Assembly (NCBI RefSeq): GCF_000774145.1
Contig: NZ_KN322982.1
Span: forward strand, 253,085-312,352
Source of the DNA: Pseudomonas mediterranea CFBP 5447
GTDB lineage: Bacteria; Pseudomonadota; Gammaproteobacteria; Pseudomonadales; Pseudomonadaceae
Direction of reading: 5' to 3'
DNA: 59,268 nt
This document shows, piece after piece, positions 9,101-16,709 of this stretch. Positions within the stretch are counted from its first letter, which is position 1; every line of letters begins with the position of its first letter. The translations under genes were made by a program, and so were the position numbers. The notes under the pieces are model-generated. The model ran no database searches. It was not told the origin of the DNA and was given only the letters and a program-made list of their open reading frames with translations.

Positions 9101-9742
9101 CAGGTGCTGGAACAACCCGCCGCGCCGACGCCGCCAATCTACATCAAGAACGGCTACAACCTGTCCAAATGGGTCGGCGAACGGATCCTGCAACGGGCAC
9201 AGGACCGCGGAGTGTGGGTCAACCTGTTCCGCCCGGGCAACATCAGTTTTAACAGCCAGACCGGGGTCTGCCAGCCCCACAAGAATCGCTTGATGCTGAT
9301 GCTCAAGGGCTCGATCCAGCTGGGCCAGGTGCCGGATCTCTCACTCAACTTCGACCTGATGCCGGTGGACTTCCTGGCCCGTTTCATTGCCTTCCACGCC
9401 AGCCGCTACCAGCCGACGCAAGCGGTGTTCAACCTGCACAACCCCGAGCCCTTGAGCTGGGATGCTTACGTGGCGTCGTTCCGCGACAGCGGCCGGGAGT
9501 TTTCCCTGGTCAGCGTCGCGGATTGGCAAGGGCAACTGGGCCGGGTCGATGCCGACAACGCGCTGTTCGGCGTGCTGGGGTTCTACCTCAACGGGTTTGA
9601 AGAAGACATCGGCGACATCTCGATGATTCGCCATGACAACGCGCGGACCGGGGTGCGGCAGATGGGCGCCCGTTACCCGGAAAAGTCCCCGGCCCTGCTG
9701 CGACGTGGTGCCGACTACCTCAAAGCCATCGACTTCATCTGA
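6182..9742 (+). CDS. mgoA: MgoA/PvfC-like NRPS (A-T-reductase) with in-frame REPIN
   Basis: A 1186-residue single-module nonribosomal peptide synthetase. About 160 N-terminal residues match no domain I recognise. Next come an adenylation domain (A3 YTSGTTGQPKG near 370, A5 YGPTETT, A7 YRTGDIG, A8 GRRDNQVKVRGFR, A10 NGKVDRRAL), a carrier domain (FFNLGGHS near 752) and a C-terminal NAD(P)-dependent reductase (VVVTGANSFLGVHI near 833, YNLSK near 992). It would activate one amino acid and release it reductively. Between A1 (LTDYKTL) and A2 (MVIAVCLPKSAPLYAAIL) lie five LEQ repeats and about 31 codons of REPIN sequence, all in frame. AGGAG precedes the ATG at 6182. Whether the adenylation domain tolerates the insert is open. 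Confidence 0.92.
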   Translation: MRRLEIAVPGTSQAMAELARELELHGHGVVTTQAPAIDLLIDDGTAPSTIEARFCLQVRLALQALPGEALPQPIIVFRDGAQRLLCQEIIAPENGNGQSLRLRTLARVVETGARLVSQLSREDSGFEHWPTVQADAELALHGLDALESLAFEHCLNRPPVPWLLAAAEVPVMHGIEQRMLDDALQPALWVEGQLTDYKTLRTQVLRLQQAMLEQLEQLEQLEQLEQADSAEAKPVETRLARDTDTAVPNQTESSFIAGKPCSHRSCTHKPSSQMVIAVCLPKSAPLYAAILAVLGCGAVYLPLDPQHPVQRRRFILENAKADLLLHDGDSDLGDLPVPALNVHRLPALKPGIPASPIRRPVALDEPAVAIYTSGTTGQPKGVLLSHRNLSHFCAWYSDYVELQRDSRALQFSTINFDASLLDILPTFLQGALLVVPSEDQRRDPQQLVALIHEQRVSHAFLPPALLSVLPLETPLGLAHLITGGDVCEPFVIERLAPQCRFHNIYGPTETTVLATTRQFGVGDNNRNLGVPIANARVLILDEQLQPVPQGVPGELYIAGPGVGLGYLHDPTLTATRYLDLTLPDGQTLRVYRTGDIGQWSDNGIELCGRRDNQVKVRGFRVEPEEIEHCLRESQLFRQVAVGVDERRRILAFLVHPREDQPGAALQALREHVQDTLPSYMHPGAYIELPSLPYTSNGKVDRRALLALSVQVQVGGQRRQPQNPLETQLQQLWAELLELPAEDIATDESFFNLGGHSILLSQLLLSIRQTFGRSLSINRFIEAPTLMTLAKLLDSPEHSDTSVLSPQAFIDAEAELNVEPLPISQCGDVHKVVVTGANSFLGVHIVEALLAWGATEVACLVRASAGQSAAERFSQALQDNRLTHLDLSRVSVYAADITQPQLGLPDDVYARIDRTFGALVHNAAHVNHVLDYESLARDNVEPIFECLRLCEGRSKKIFNFVSTLSASSALGADGQVLEQPAAPTPPIYIKNGYNLSKWVGERILQRAQDRGVWVNLFRPGNISFNSQTGVCQPHKNRLMLMLKGSIQLGQVPDLSLNFDLMPVDFLARFIAFHASRYQPTQAVFNLHNPEPLSWDAYVASFRDSGREFSLVSVADWQGQLGRVDADNALFGVLGFYLNGFEEDIGDISMIRHDNARTGVRQMGARYPEKSPALLRRGADYLKAIDFI
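6815..6859 (+). repeat. 9-bp minisatellite, five copies of CTGGAACAG
   Basis: Five perfect tandem copies of CTGGAACAG encode (Leu-Glu-Gln)x5 at residues 212-226 of the NRPS. The unit is a multiple of three, so copy-number changes by slippage would change protein length without a frameshift. The encoded segment continues an amphipathic helix (LRLQQAMLEQ). Confidence 0.95.
6881..6973. repeat. REPIN inserted in frame inside the mgoA coding sequence
   Basis: Two inverted REP arms face each other: a left arm CCTGTGGAGACAAGGCTTGC continuing CCGCGAT, and a right arm ATCGCGGGCAAGCCTTGCTC continuing CCACAGG. They are separated by about 40 bp. The right-arm wording recurs in the intergenic REPIN at 42416-42507. 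The 93 bp equal 31 codons with no stop in the mgoA frame and add residues from about 234 to 264. Confidence 0.93.
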
Positions 9743-9773
9743 AGCCATCCAACCCAAAGCAAGGAGCAAGACC

Positions 9774-10238
9774 ATGAATGCATTTCAACCCGACACCCTG
9801 ATCAGGAACCCTCAAGCCTGCCACGTAGAAACCTCAGTGGAGGTCGCGGCCGACGCGGCGCAGGTCTGGGAATTGGTGGGCGATTTTGGCGGTTTCAACC
9901 GTTTCATCCCGGCGCTCGCGCGTATCGAAATGACCGGCGAAGGCGTGAGGTCCCTGCGCAAGAAGTTCTTTGTCGACGGGCAGAACCTGGTGGTGGAACA
10001 GCTCAACAGCCGTGACGACCAGGCCATGCACATGACCTGGACCCTGATCTACAACACCCTGGGCATCGACAACCTGTGGGCCGCGATGCGCGTCGAGCCC
10101 CTGGCGGACAAGCGTTGCCGTGCCACCTGGACCATCATCGCCGACCACACCGACGCCCATTCGCCATCGGGGTTCAGGGACTTCCTGCAAGGCTTTGCCG
10201 ATGAGGCGATGGGGAATGTGCAGAAGATGTTCGCCTAG
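9774..10238 (+). CDS. mgoD: MgoD/PvfD-like SRPBCC (START-like) protein
   Basis: A 154-residue protein of the polyketide cyclase/dehydrase SRPBCC superfamily. It has the family's opening (VEVAADAAQVWELVGDFGGFNRFIPAL) and its closing helix (GFRDFLQGFADEAMGNVQKMF). SRPBCC proteins form a hydrophobic ligand cavity. In mgo/pvf clusters this is the last gene of the operon, and its exact step is not firmly established as far as I know. The start at 9774 is supported by AAGGAG 7 nt upstream, and the gene follows the NRPS after 31 bp. Confidence 0.87.
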   Translation: MNAFQPDTLIRNPQACHVETSVEVAADAAQVWELVGDFGGFNRFIPALARIEMTGEGVRSLRKKFFVDGQNLVVEQLNSRDDQAMHMTWTLIYNTLGIDNLWAAMRVEPLADKRCRATWTIIADHTDAHSPSGFRDFLQGFADEAMGNVQKMFA

Positions 10239-10248
10239 GTAGTCCCCT

Positions 10249-10338
10249 TGTGGGAGCGAGCCTGCTCGCGATAGCGCCGGGTCAGTTGGCGATGAGGTTG
10301 GCTGTGCCGCCGTCTTCGCGAGCAGGCTCGCTCCCACA
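10249..10338. repeat. REPIN (inward-facing REP pair)
   Basis: TGTGGGAGCGAGCCTGCTCG is followed about 45 bp later by its inverted copy ending CTCGCTCCCACA. It lies just after the mgoD-like gene and could stabilise or end the operon transcript. Confidence 0.9.
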
Positions 10339-10383
10339 CTGGGTTCCGAGCGGCTGCAAAATCCAGACTCACCCCAAATCCCC

Positions 10384-10406
10384 TGTGGGAGCGAGCCTGC
10401 TCGCGA
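10384..10406 (+). repeat. Single REP element
   Basis: A lone copy of GTGGGAGCGAGCCTGCTCGC, with no inverted partner within 100 bp, lies just past the 3' end of the chemoreceptor gene. Confidence 0.85.
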
Positions 10407-10432
10407 TGGCGGCAGTACAGCCCCCGCGCCTG

Positions 10433-12313
10433 TCAGATCTTGAAGCTGTCCACCAGCTGCTTCAGCCGATTGGCCTGTTGGGACAAGGCATCGCAGTCCC
10501 TCAGGGTTTCATTGAGGTTGGCCACGCTTTGCTGGTTCAGCAGGTTGATGTGGCTGACGTCCATGTTGAGGGTTTCCACCACGGCGCTCTGCTCTTCGGT
10601 CGCGGCGGCCACCGACTGGTTCATGCCATCGATTTCGCCGATCCGCTGCGTCACGCTGACCAGCCGCAGGCCGGCCTGGTTGGCCACTTCCACGCTTTCT
10701 TCGCTGGACACCTGGCTGGCGTTCATCGTCGTCACCGCTTCACGGGAGCCGACCTGAAGCGAGGTGATCATCTTGTGGATTTCTTCTGCCGACTCCTGGG
10801 TGCGGTGCGCCAGGTTGCGCACTTCATCGGCCACCACCGCAAAGCCACGTCCGGCTTCACCGGCGCGGGCCGCTTCGATGGCGGCGTTCAAGGCCAACAG
10901 GTTGGTCTGCTGGGAAATGCCCTTGATCACGTCCAGGATGTGCCCAATGTTGTCGGTGCTGGCATTCAGGGTTTCGATCTGGGTGCACGAAAGGCTGATT
11001 TTCTGCGACAGCTCGGTCATGGCCTGGATGGTTTTTTCCACTACCTGACGACCGTCGTCGGCCTGTTCGCTGGCACCGCTGGCCTGTTGCGATGCGTCGG
11101 CGGCATTGCGGGCGATTTCCTGGGTCGCGGCACCCAGCTGGTTGATGGCTGCCGCCACGCTGTTGGTGCGGGCGCTCTGTTCATCCGAACCGACGAGCGA
11201 GGCGTTGGACGATGTCATCACGCGTTGCGACAAGTCATGCACCTGGCGGGTAGCGGACGACACTTCGGAAATCGAGGCGTGGATCCGCTCCACGAACTGG
11301 TTGAACGAGCCGCCCAACACCGCGAACTCATCCTTGCCTTGCACGACCAGACGCCGGGTCAGGTCGCCTTCGCCCTGGGCGATGTCCTGCATGGCACGGC
11401 CCATGGTGGTCAGCGGACGCATCAATACCTGGATCAACAGGCTCAGCAGCAACGCGATGGCAGCGACCGCGACAAACATCGCAATCAGCGCGGATGTGCG
11501 GAACTGGCTCAGCGGCGCATAAGCCTTGGCCTTGTCGATCGACAGGCCGATGTACCACTCGGCGCCCGGCAGCCCGGTCACCGGGGTGAACGAAAGAATA
11601 CGATCCTGCCCATTCAGTTCGACGTCCTGGATGCCTTTGCCGATGCGCACAGGCGTGCCGGGGTAGATGTCCTTGAGGTTCTTCATCACCTGGTCCTTGT
11701 CCGGGCTGACGATCACCTGACCGTCACCACTGACCAGGAAGGCATGGCCGATGCCACCGAAGTCCACCGAGTTGATGATTTTCACCAGGGTATCCAGGCT
11801 GAGGTCGCCGCCCACCACACCCAGCAATTCACCGCTCTTCTTCACCGGCAGGGCAATGGTCACCACCAGCCCGCCGACGGCGGCCGAATAAGGTGGGGTC
11901 AGCATGGTTTTATCGGCGGTCACCGCCTGTTTGTACCAGGGGCGCTGACGCGGGTCGTAGCCGTCGGGCATTTTTGCGTCAGGACGCTGGGTGAATACCC
12001 CGTTGGCCTGGCCTACGTAAGTGAACTGGAAATTCGACGTCAGCGCCGGCTGGTCGACCAGCCCCGCCAGATCGGCGGTAGCACCCTGGTGCGCAATGTT
12101 CTGCGCCAGGTTCTCCAGCACCAGCACGCGCCCGCTCATCCAGTTCTGCACACTGCTGGCCGTCAGGTCACCGGATTGCTCGATGGACGACTCGAGGCTG
12201 CGGCCGATGGTGTTGCGCTGCAGATAGTCGTTGTAGAGGGTGAACAGGGCAAACGCCAGAACCACCACACCAGAGGCGGCCAGAAGGATTTTATGACTGA
12301 ATTTCAAATTCAT
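10433..12313 (-). CDS. Methyl-accepting chemotaxis protein, dCache amino-acid type
   Basis: A 626-residue chemoreceptor. Membrane helix 1 (about 9-28) is followed by a periplasmic dCache_1 domain, membrane helix 2 (about 278-300), HAMP and a long signalling domain with the conserved hairpin tip ([19 protein letters not shown]). The ligand domain contains YDPRQRPWY, a Y 27 residues before the Asp of GGDLSLD, and so matches the published amino-acid-binding pattern of dCache_1AA sensors (Y-x4-R-x-W-Y ... Y-x27-D). It is therefore likely to sense one or more L-amino acids, like PctA/PctB/CtaA receptors. The C-terminus ([11 protein letters not shown]) has no CheR-docking pentapeptide. The gene stands alone between REP elements and the sigma-factor locus. 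Confidence 0.92.
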   Translation of the reverse strand: MNLKFSHKILLAASGVVVLAFALFTLYNDYLQRNTIGRSLESSIEQSGDLTASSVQNWMSGRVLVLENLAQNIAHQGATADLAGLVDQPALTSNFQFTYVGQANGVFTQRPDAKMPDGYDPRQRPWYKQAVTADKTMLTPPYSAAVGGLVVTIALPVKKSGELLGVVGGDLSLDTLVKIINSVDFGGIGHAFLVSGDGQVIVSPDKDQVMKNLKDIYPGTPVRIGKGIQDVELNGQDRILSFTPVTGLPGAEWYIGLSIDKAKAYAPLSQFRTSALIAMFVAVAAIALLLSLLIQVLMRPLTTMGRAMQDIAQGEGDLTRRLVVQGKDEFAVLGGSFNQFVERIHASISEVSSATRQVHDLSQRVMTSSNASLVGSDEQSARTNSVAAAINQLGAATQEIARNAADASQQASGASEQADDGRQVVEKTIQAMTELSQKISLSCTQIETLNASTDNIGHILDVIKGISQQTNLLALNAAIEAARAGEAGRGFAVVADEVRNLAHRTQESAEEIHKMITSLQVGSREAVTTMNASQVSSEESVEVANQAGLRLVSVTQRIGEIDGMNQSVAAATEEQSAVVETLNMDVSHINLLNQQSVANLNETLRDCDALSQQANRLKQLVDSFKI

Positions 12314-12519
12314 CGGTGAGGCTTCTTATGCAAGGAGTGGGGGTGCGTTCCGGTTGCACGATCCATGTAACAGCGCGGGCAGGACGTGTGGCCTGCTCCA
12401 CTTTGGTGCACACATATCAAGCTGTCGGCCAAGAGCTGAAAAAAATTAGCGCTTCGAAGAAATGGGCGACAGAAGGCCCCGATGGGTGAACGGAGGTTGC
12501 AAATTCACCAGACCATGAT

Positions 12520-12538
12520 GACAATGCGACACATTATC
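12520..12538 (+). promoter_or_regulatory. Fur box upstream of the ECF sigma gene
   Basis: GACAATGCGACACATTATC matches the 19-bp Fur consensus GATAATGATAATCATTATC at 14 positions by eye, with a perfect right half. It lies 27 bp before the ATG at 12566, where a Fur-repressed promoter of an iron-uptake sigma factor is expected. Its position also argues against translation starting at the upstream in-frame ATG at 12482. Confidence 0.65.
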
Positions 12539-12565
12539 ATTTGCAGCATCAGGCCCGTCGCGTTC

Positions 12566-13066
12566 ATGTCATCTCCCGAGTTTGCAGTACAGGCGCTCTA
12601 CAGCAATCATCACGGTTGGCTCAATACATGGCTGCGCAGCCGATTGGGCAATGCGGCCGATGCGGCGGACCTGGCCCACGACACGTTCGTCCGCCTGTTG
12701 CAACGCAGCGAGCGCCTGGAACTCAAGGCGCCGCGGGCATTCCTGCGTACCATCGCCCAGGGCCTGGTGATCGATCACTGGCGGCGGGAAGAAATCGAGC
12801 GCGCCTACCTCGAAACCATCGCCCACCTGCCACAAGCCGAAACCCCGGGTGCCGAAGCCCAAGCCTTGATCCTGGAACTGCTGGAAGCCATCGCCCGGAT
12901 GCTCGAAGGCCTCAAGCCGAAAGTGCGCAGGGCCTTTGTGCTGGCCCAGTGCGAGGGGCTGACCTACAAGCAGATCGCCGAACAGATGGGTATCTCGCTG
13001 CGCTCGGTGGAGCGTTATGTGGCCGATGCACTGTACCACTGCTATGTGTTGCGCTATGAAAGCTGA
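12566..13066 (+). CDS. FecI-type ECF sigma factor for siderophore uptake
   Basis: A 166-residue sigma-70 family ECF factor of the iron-starvation group. Region 2 (LAHDTFVRLLQR...APRAFLRTIAQGLVIDHWRR) and region 4 with its helix-turn-helix (LTYKQIAEQMGISLRSVERYV) are clear. It should direct RNA polymerase to the TonB-receptor gene downstream when FecR relays ferric-siderophore binding. The start at 12566 is chosen because the Fur box lies just upstream. An in-frame ATG at 12482 would add 28 residues with no family match. It overlaps the FecR gene by 11 bp. The order and the ferrichrome-type receptor recall fiuI-fiuR-fiuA of P. aeruginosa. Confidence 0.88.
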   Translation: MSSPEFAVQALYSNHHGWLNTWLRSRLGNAADAADLAHDTFVRLLQRSERLELKAPRAFLRTIAQGLVIDHWRREEIERAYLETIAHLPQAETPGAEAQALILELLEAIARMLEGLKPKVRRAFVLAQCEGLTYKQIAEQMGISLRSVERYVADALYHCYVLRYES

Positions 13067-14057
13067 GCCGCTGGATAACACCCGGATCCACCGCAGCGGC
13101 CCGCCGCAGCAGGTCGTCAGGCAAGCGATCAACTGGTTGCTGCGCCTGCGCAACCACGCTTCCGATCCCGCTCTGCGCCGACAGTGTGAGGCCTGGCGCG
13201 CTACCGACCCGGCCCATGAACTGGCCTGGCAACGGGTGCAGTCGCTGCACAGCGAACTGACCGCGAACCTGCGGGCGGTGCCCGGCGTTCAAACGACCCT
13301 CGATACCTTGGAAAACAGTGCCCAGGGACTTGCTCGTCGCCAGGCATTGAAGCTGCTGTCGGGCCTCGTGCTGGTAGGTGGCGCAGCATGGCTGGGGAAA
13401 AATTCGCAATGGCAGCCGTGGAGCGCCGACTTCGCCACCGCCACGGGTGAACGACGCGGCTTCCAACTGCCGGACGGCACCCGACTTGAACTCAACACCC
13501 ACAGTGCCGCCAATGTGGACTTCAGCGCCGACCATCGCCGGGTGACCCTGCTGCGCGGTGAAATCATGCTCAACTGCAACCGCGATGCCGCGCGCCCCTT
13601 GCGGGTACAAAGCCGCCACGGCTTGTTCGAGAGCGTCGAAGGACGCTTCGTCGTGCGCCAGGACAGCGACTGCACGCGCTTGAGCGTCACCCATGGCACG
13701 GTGGCGATCCGCTCCCATTCCAACGCCAGCGGCGCGCCCATCCAGGTGAGTACCGGGCAAAGCTACGTGATCACCCCGTCGACCGCGACGCTGGCGCCTT
13801 CGCTGGATATGGACGCCGGTGCCTGGACGGACGGGTTGATTGTCACCCGCAACATGCGCCTGGAGGACTTCCTCAACGAGGTAGGCCGCTACCGTTCGGG
13901 TTATCTGAAATGCACGGCGGCCATTGCCGACCTGCGCCTGTCGGGAGTGTTTCGCCTGGAGGACACCGACAAGCTGCTGGCTGTTCTGCCCCGCACGCTC
14001 CCGGTGCAGATACGCTACCGAACCCGGTGGTGGGTCACGGTGGAGCGACGGGTCTGA
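13056..14057 (+). CDS. FecR-type transmembrane sigma regulator
   Basis: A 333-residue anti-sigma/sigma regulator. The N-terminal cytoplasmic part carries the DUF4880/FecR_N pattern (QAINWLLRLRN...RRQCEAWRATDPAHELAWQRVQ). One membrane helix follows (ALKLLSGLVLVGGAAWLG, about 105-123), then a periplasmic FecR domain (TGERRGFQLPDGTRLELNTHSA) and a C-terminal STN-like end. It conveys the signal from the periplasmic N-terminus of the receptor to the sigma factor. The start at 13056 overlaps the end of the sigma gene, which implies coupled translation and matched amounts. Confidence 0.9.
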   Translation: MKAEPLDNTRIHRSGPPQQVVRQAINWLLRLRNHASDPALRRQCEAWRATDPAHELAWQRVQSLHSELTANLRAVPGVQTTLDTLENSAQGLARRQALKLLSGLVLVGGAAWLGKNSQWQPWSADFATATGERRGFQLPDGTRLELNTHSAANVDFSADHRRVTLLRGEIMLNCNRDAARPLRVQSRHGLFESVEGRFVVRQDSDCTRLSVTHGTVAIRSHSNASGAPIQVSTGQSYVITPSTATLAPSLDMDAGAWTDGLIVTRNMRLEDFLNEVGRYRSGYLKCTAAIADLRLSGVFRLEDTDKLLAVLPRTLPVQIRYRTRWWVTVERRV

Positions 14058-14129
14058 TTTTTTTGGCGGGTTTTCGGCCGGTGTCCGGCTAGGACAGTAA
14101 GCAACGCTTATCTGCCTTCAGCGACTCCA

Positions 14130-16646
14130 ATGGAACCTACAATGACTGAGCGCTCACTTCACCGTAATGCCCTCGCCCGCTCTTCGCAACCGGGCCTGTT
14201 GCGCCAGGCCATCCACGCCGCGCTGTTCTCCACCGTACTGGGTGTCGGCGTCCTGCCGCTGCTGGCGGTCGCTGCCGATGATGGCGCGACAACCAGCCAT
14301 CAGCGCTACAACATCGCTCCAGGCCCGTTGAACGAGGTGTTGAATCAATTCGCCCGTCAGGCAGGCATCACCCTGGCCAGCACGCCGGCACAGACCAACG
14401 GTGTGCAATCTCCCGGACTCAAGGGTGACTACTCGCCCGACCAGGCCCTGAGCCATCTGCTCAGCGGGTCGGGGCTGGTTGCCGTCAGCCAGGATGGCAG
14501 CAGCTACGTGCTGCAAGCCGCGCCCGCCGACAACACCCTGGAACTGCCGACCACCGACATCCGCGGTTTTGCACTGGGCAATGCCTTGGGCAGCATGGAG
14601 GGCTACAACGCCACCCATAGCCAGGTCGCCACCAAGACCAGCACCGCACTGCGGGAAACCTCGCAAAGCGTGTCCGTGGTCACCCGCGAACAAATGGACG
14701 ACCAGGGTGCGCAAACCGTGTCCCAGGCCATGCGCTATACCCCCGGCGTGCTGACCAACCCCTACGGCGCGACGCACCGTTACGACTACGTGGCCATGCG
14801 CGGTTTCAACGACGGTTCGGTGGACAACATCTACCTGGACGGCCTCAAGTCCATGGGGGACAGCGGGACCTACAGTTCCATGCAGGTCGATCCCTATTTC
14901 CTGGAGCGGGTCGATATCCTCAAGGGGCCGTCCTCGGTGCTCTATGGCCGCAGCTCCCCAGGAGGCCTGGTGGCGCTCACCAGCAAGAAACCCTTGTACG
15001 AGGCCTACCGCCAGGTCCAGGCCACGGTCGGCACCCAGGGCCAGCGCGGCATGGGCTTCGATTTCACCGGACCGGTGGATGACGAGCAACGCCTCACCTA
15101 TCGCCTGATCGGCCTGGCGGACACCTCCGACACCCAGTTTGACCACACCAAGGAAAAGCGCTTCACCCTGGCGCCCACGGTGAACATCGACTTCAGCGAG
15201 GACACCTCGCTGACGCTCCAGGCCTATCTGCAGCATGATCCCGATGGCGGCTACCACGGGGGCATGCCGGCCGATGGCGCCTTGCACTCGCGCAATGGCC
15301 GGCGGATTTCCGAACACTTCTTCGAAGGCGAGCCTGGCATCGACCGCTATGAACGCGACCAGCAGTCGTTCGGCTACCAGTTCGAACATCGCTTCAGCGA
15401 CGTGTTCACGGCCCGGCAGAACTTCCGCTACCTGGATTCGGAGGTGAAGAATGATCAGGTCTACGCCTTCGGCTGGACCACGCTTACCAGCAATGAACTG
15501 AACCGCTACTACACCGGCGCCGAAGAAAAACTCCACTCCTTCATCGTCGATAACATGCTGCAAGCCGAGTTCTTGACCGGCGCGACAAAGCACACCCTGC
15601 TGATGGGCGCCGACTACCAGCGACGCAAGACCGTGGTCGATTGGACCAGCGGCAGCCTCGCCCCGATCAACGCCTTCGACCCCAGCTACGGCAACACCGC
15701 CATTACCTACTTCAGCCCCACCAGCTACCTGCGGCGCCTGGAGCAGACCGGTGTCTACCTGCAGGATCTGATCGAACTGGACCAATGGCGCTTCTCCCTG
15801 GGTCTGCGCCAGGATTGGGTCGAGACCTCCGACGAGAACCGCATTGCCGAATCCGGTCGCCCGCAGGGCACCGAGATCAACGACAAGCGCACCAAGCTCA
15901 CCGGCCGCGCCGGCGCGCTGTACCTGTTCGACAACGGCCTGGCCCCGTACATCAGCTATTCCGAGTCGTTCAACCCCAACTCCTATGCCGACAGCGCCGG
16001 CAACCCCCTGCCGCCCACCGACGGCAAGCAGTGGGAACTGGGCTTGAAATACCAGCCGCCGGGCACCGACGACCTGTACACGGCCTCGCTGTTCCGCATC
16101 GATCAGGAAAACCTGGCGACCAAGCTGCCCCAGGAAAACTTCTACCGTGCCATCGGAGCCGTGCGCTCCCAGGGCCTGGAGCTGGAAGCGCACCTGCAAC
16201 TGACCGAACAGTTAAAGCTGCTGGGCAGCTACACCTTTACCGACATCGAATATTCGAAATCGATGATCAGCACCCTCAGCAGCGCCACCGACATCATCGA
16301 AAACAAGGGCAACTCGCCGACCCAGGCCCCGCGTCACATGGCCTCGCTCTGGGCGGACTACCGCTTCGACAGCGGCGCGCTCGATGGTCTGCGCCTGGGC
16401 GGCGGTGTGCGCTATGTCGGCTACAGCTGGGCCGACGCGGAGAACACCATGAAGGTGCCGGCCTATACGCTGTTCGATGCTTCGGTGGGGTATGACCTGG
16501 GCAAGGTCGGATTGAAAGGTGTGGACGTTCGCCTGAACGCGAACAACCTGACCAACGAAAGCTACGTCGCCTCATGCGCCAGCCTGAGCTTCTGCTACCT
16601 GGGTGAAGAGCGCAATGTGGCGGCTACGGTGAGTTATCAGTTCTAG
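14130..16646 (+). CDS. TonB-dependent siderophore transducer (FiuA/FhuA-like)
   Basis: An 838-residue outer-membrane receptor. It has a signal peptide (ending near LLAVAAD), a secretin/TonB N-terminal signalling domain (YNIAPGPLNEVLNQFARQAGITL), a plug (LRETSQSVSVVTREQMDDQGAQTVSQAMRY in part) and a 22-strand-type barrel ending in the classic terminal aromatic (VSYQF). The C-terminal loop ASCASLSFCYLGEERNV has the paired cysteines common in ferrichrome/hydroxamate receptors, so a hydroxamate siderophore is the best guess. The signalling domain fits the sigma and FecR genes upstream. An ATG at 14142 has a better ribosome binding site (GGA 7 nt upstream) and may be the real start. Confidence 0.92.
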   Translation: MEPTMTERSLHRNALARSSQPGLLRQAIHAALFSTVLGVGVLPLLAVAADDGATTSHQRYNIAPGPLNEVLNQFARQAGITLASTPAQTNGVQSPGLKGDYSPDQALSHLLSGSGLVAVSQDGSSYVLQAAPADNTLELPTTDIRGFALGNALGSMEGYNATHSQVATKTSTALRETSQSVSVVTREQMDDQGAQTVSQAMRYTPGVLTNPYGATHRYDYVAMRGFNDGSVDNIYLDGLKSMGDSGTYSSMQVDPYFLERVDILKGPSSVLYGRSSPGGLVALTSKKPLYEAYRQVQATVGTQGQRGMGFDFTGPVDDEQRLTYRLIGLADTSDTQFDHTKEKRFTLAPTVNIDFSEDTSLTLQAYLQHDPDGGYHGGMPADGALHSRNGRRISEHFFEGEPGIDRYERDQQSFGYQFEHRFSDVFTARQNFRYLDSEVKNDQVYAFGWTTLTSNELNRYYTGAEEKLHSFIVDNMLQAEFLTGATKHTLLMGADYQRRKTVVDWTSGSLAPINAFDPSYGNTAITYFSPTSYLRRLEQTGVYLQDLIELDQWRFSLGLRQDWVETSDENRIAESGRPQGTEINDKRTKLTGRAGALYLFDNGLAPYISYSESFNPNSYADSAGNPLPPTDGKQWELGLKYQPPGTDDLYTASLFRIDQENLATKLPQENFYRAIGAVRSQGLELEAHLQLTEQLKLLGSYTFTDIEYSKSMISTLSSATDIIENKGNSPTQAPRHMASLWADYRFDSGALDGLRLGGGVRYVGYSWADAENTMKVPAYTLFDASVGYDLGKVGLKGVDVRLNANNLTNESYVASCASLSFCYLGEERNVAATVSYQF

Positions 16647-16657
16647 TCATACCCATT

Positions 16658-16691
16658 CCTGTGGCGAGGGAGCTTGCTCCCTCGCCACAGG
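16658..16691. terminator. Perfect REP-type palindrome between convergent genes
   Basis: Arms of 16 bp (CCTGTGGCGAGGGAGC and its complement) flank a TT loop. The palindrome sits between the convergent receptor and desaturase genes. It is the compact form of the second REP family (GTGGCGAGGGAGCTTGCTCC), seen again at 33956-34047, and probably acts as a bidirectional transcript end. Confidence 0.75.
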
Positions 16692-16709
16692 TTCTTTGCA
16701 CGGACCGCC

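Noticed and set aside
7574..9280. Long minus-strand open frame antisense to the NRPS (568 codons)
   Set aside because: Composition is Ala/Gln/Gly-rich with no domain, and the plus strand has all NRPS core motifs in order.
14154..16199. Long minus-strand open frame antisense to the TonB receptor (681 codons)
   Set aside because: It is a shadow frame caused by high GC at third positions. The plus-strand frame has signal peptide, plug, barrel motifs and matches the sigma/FecR context.
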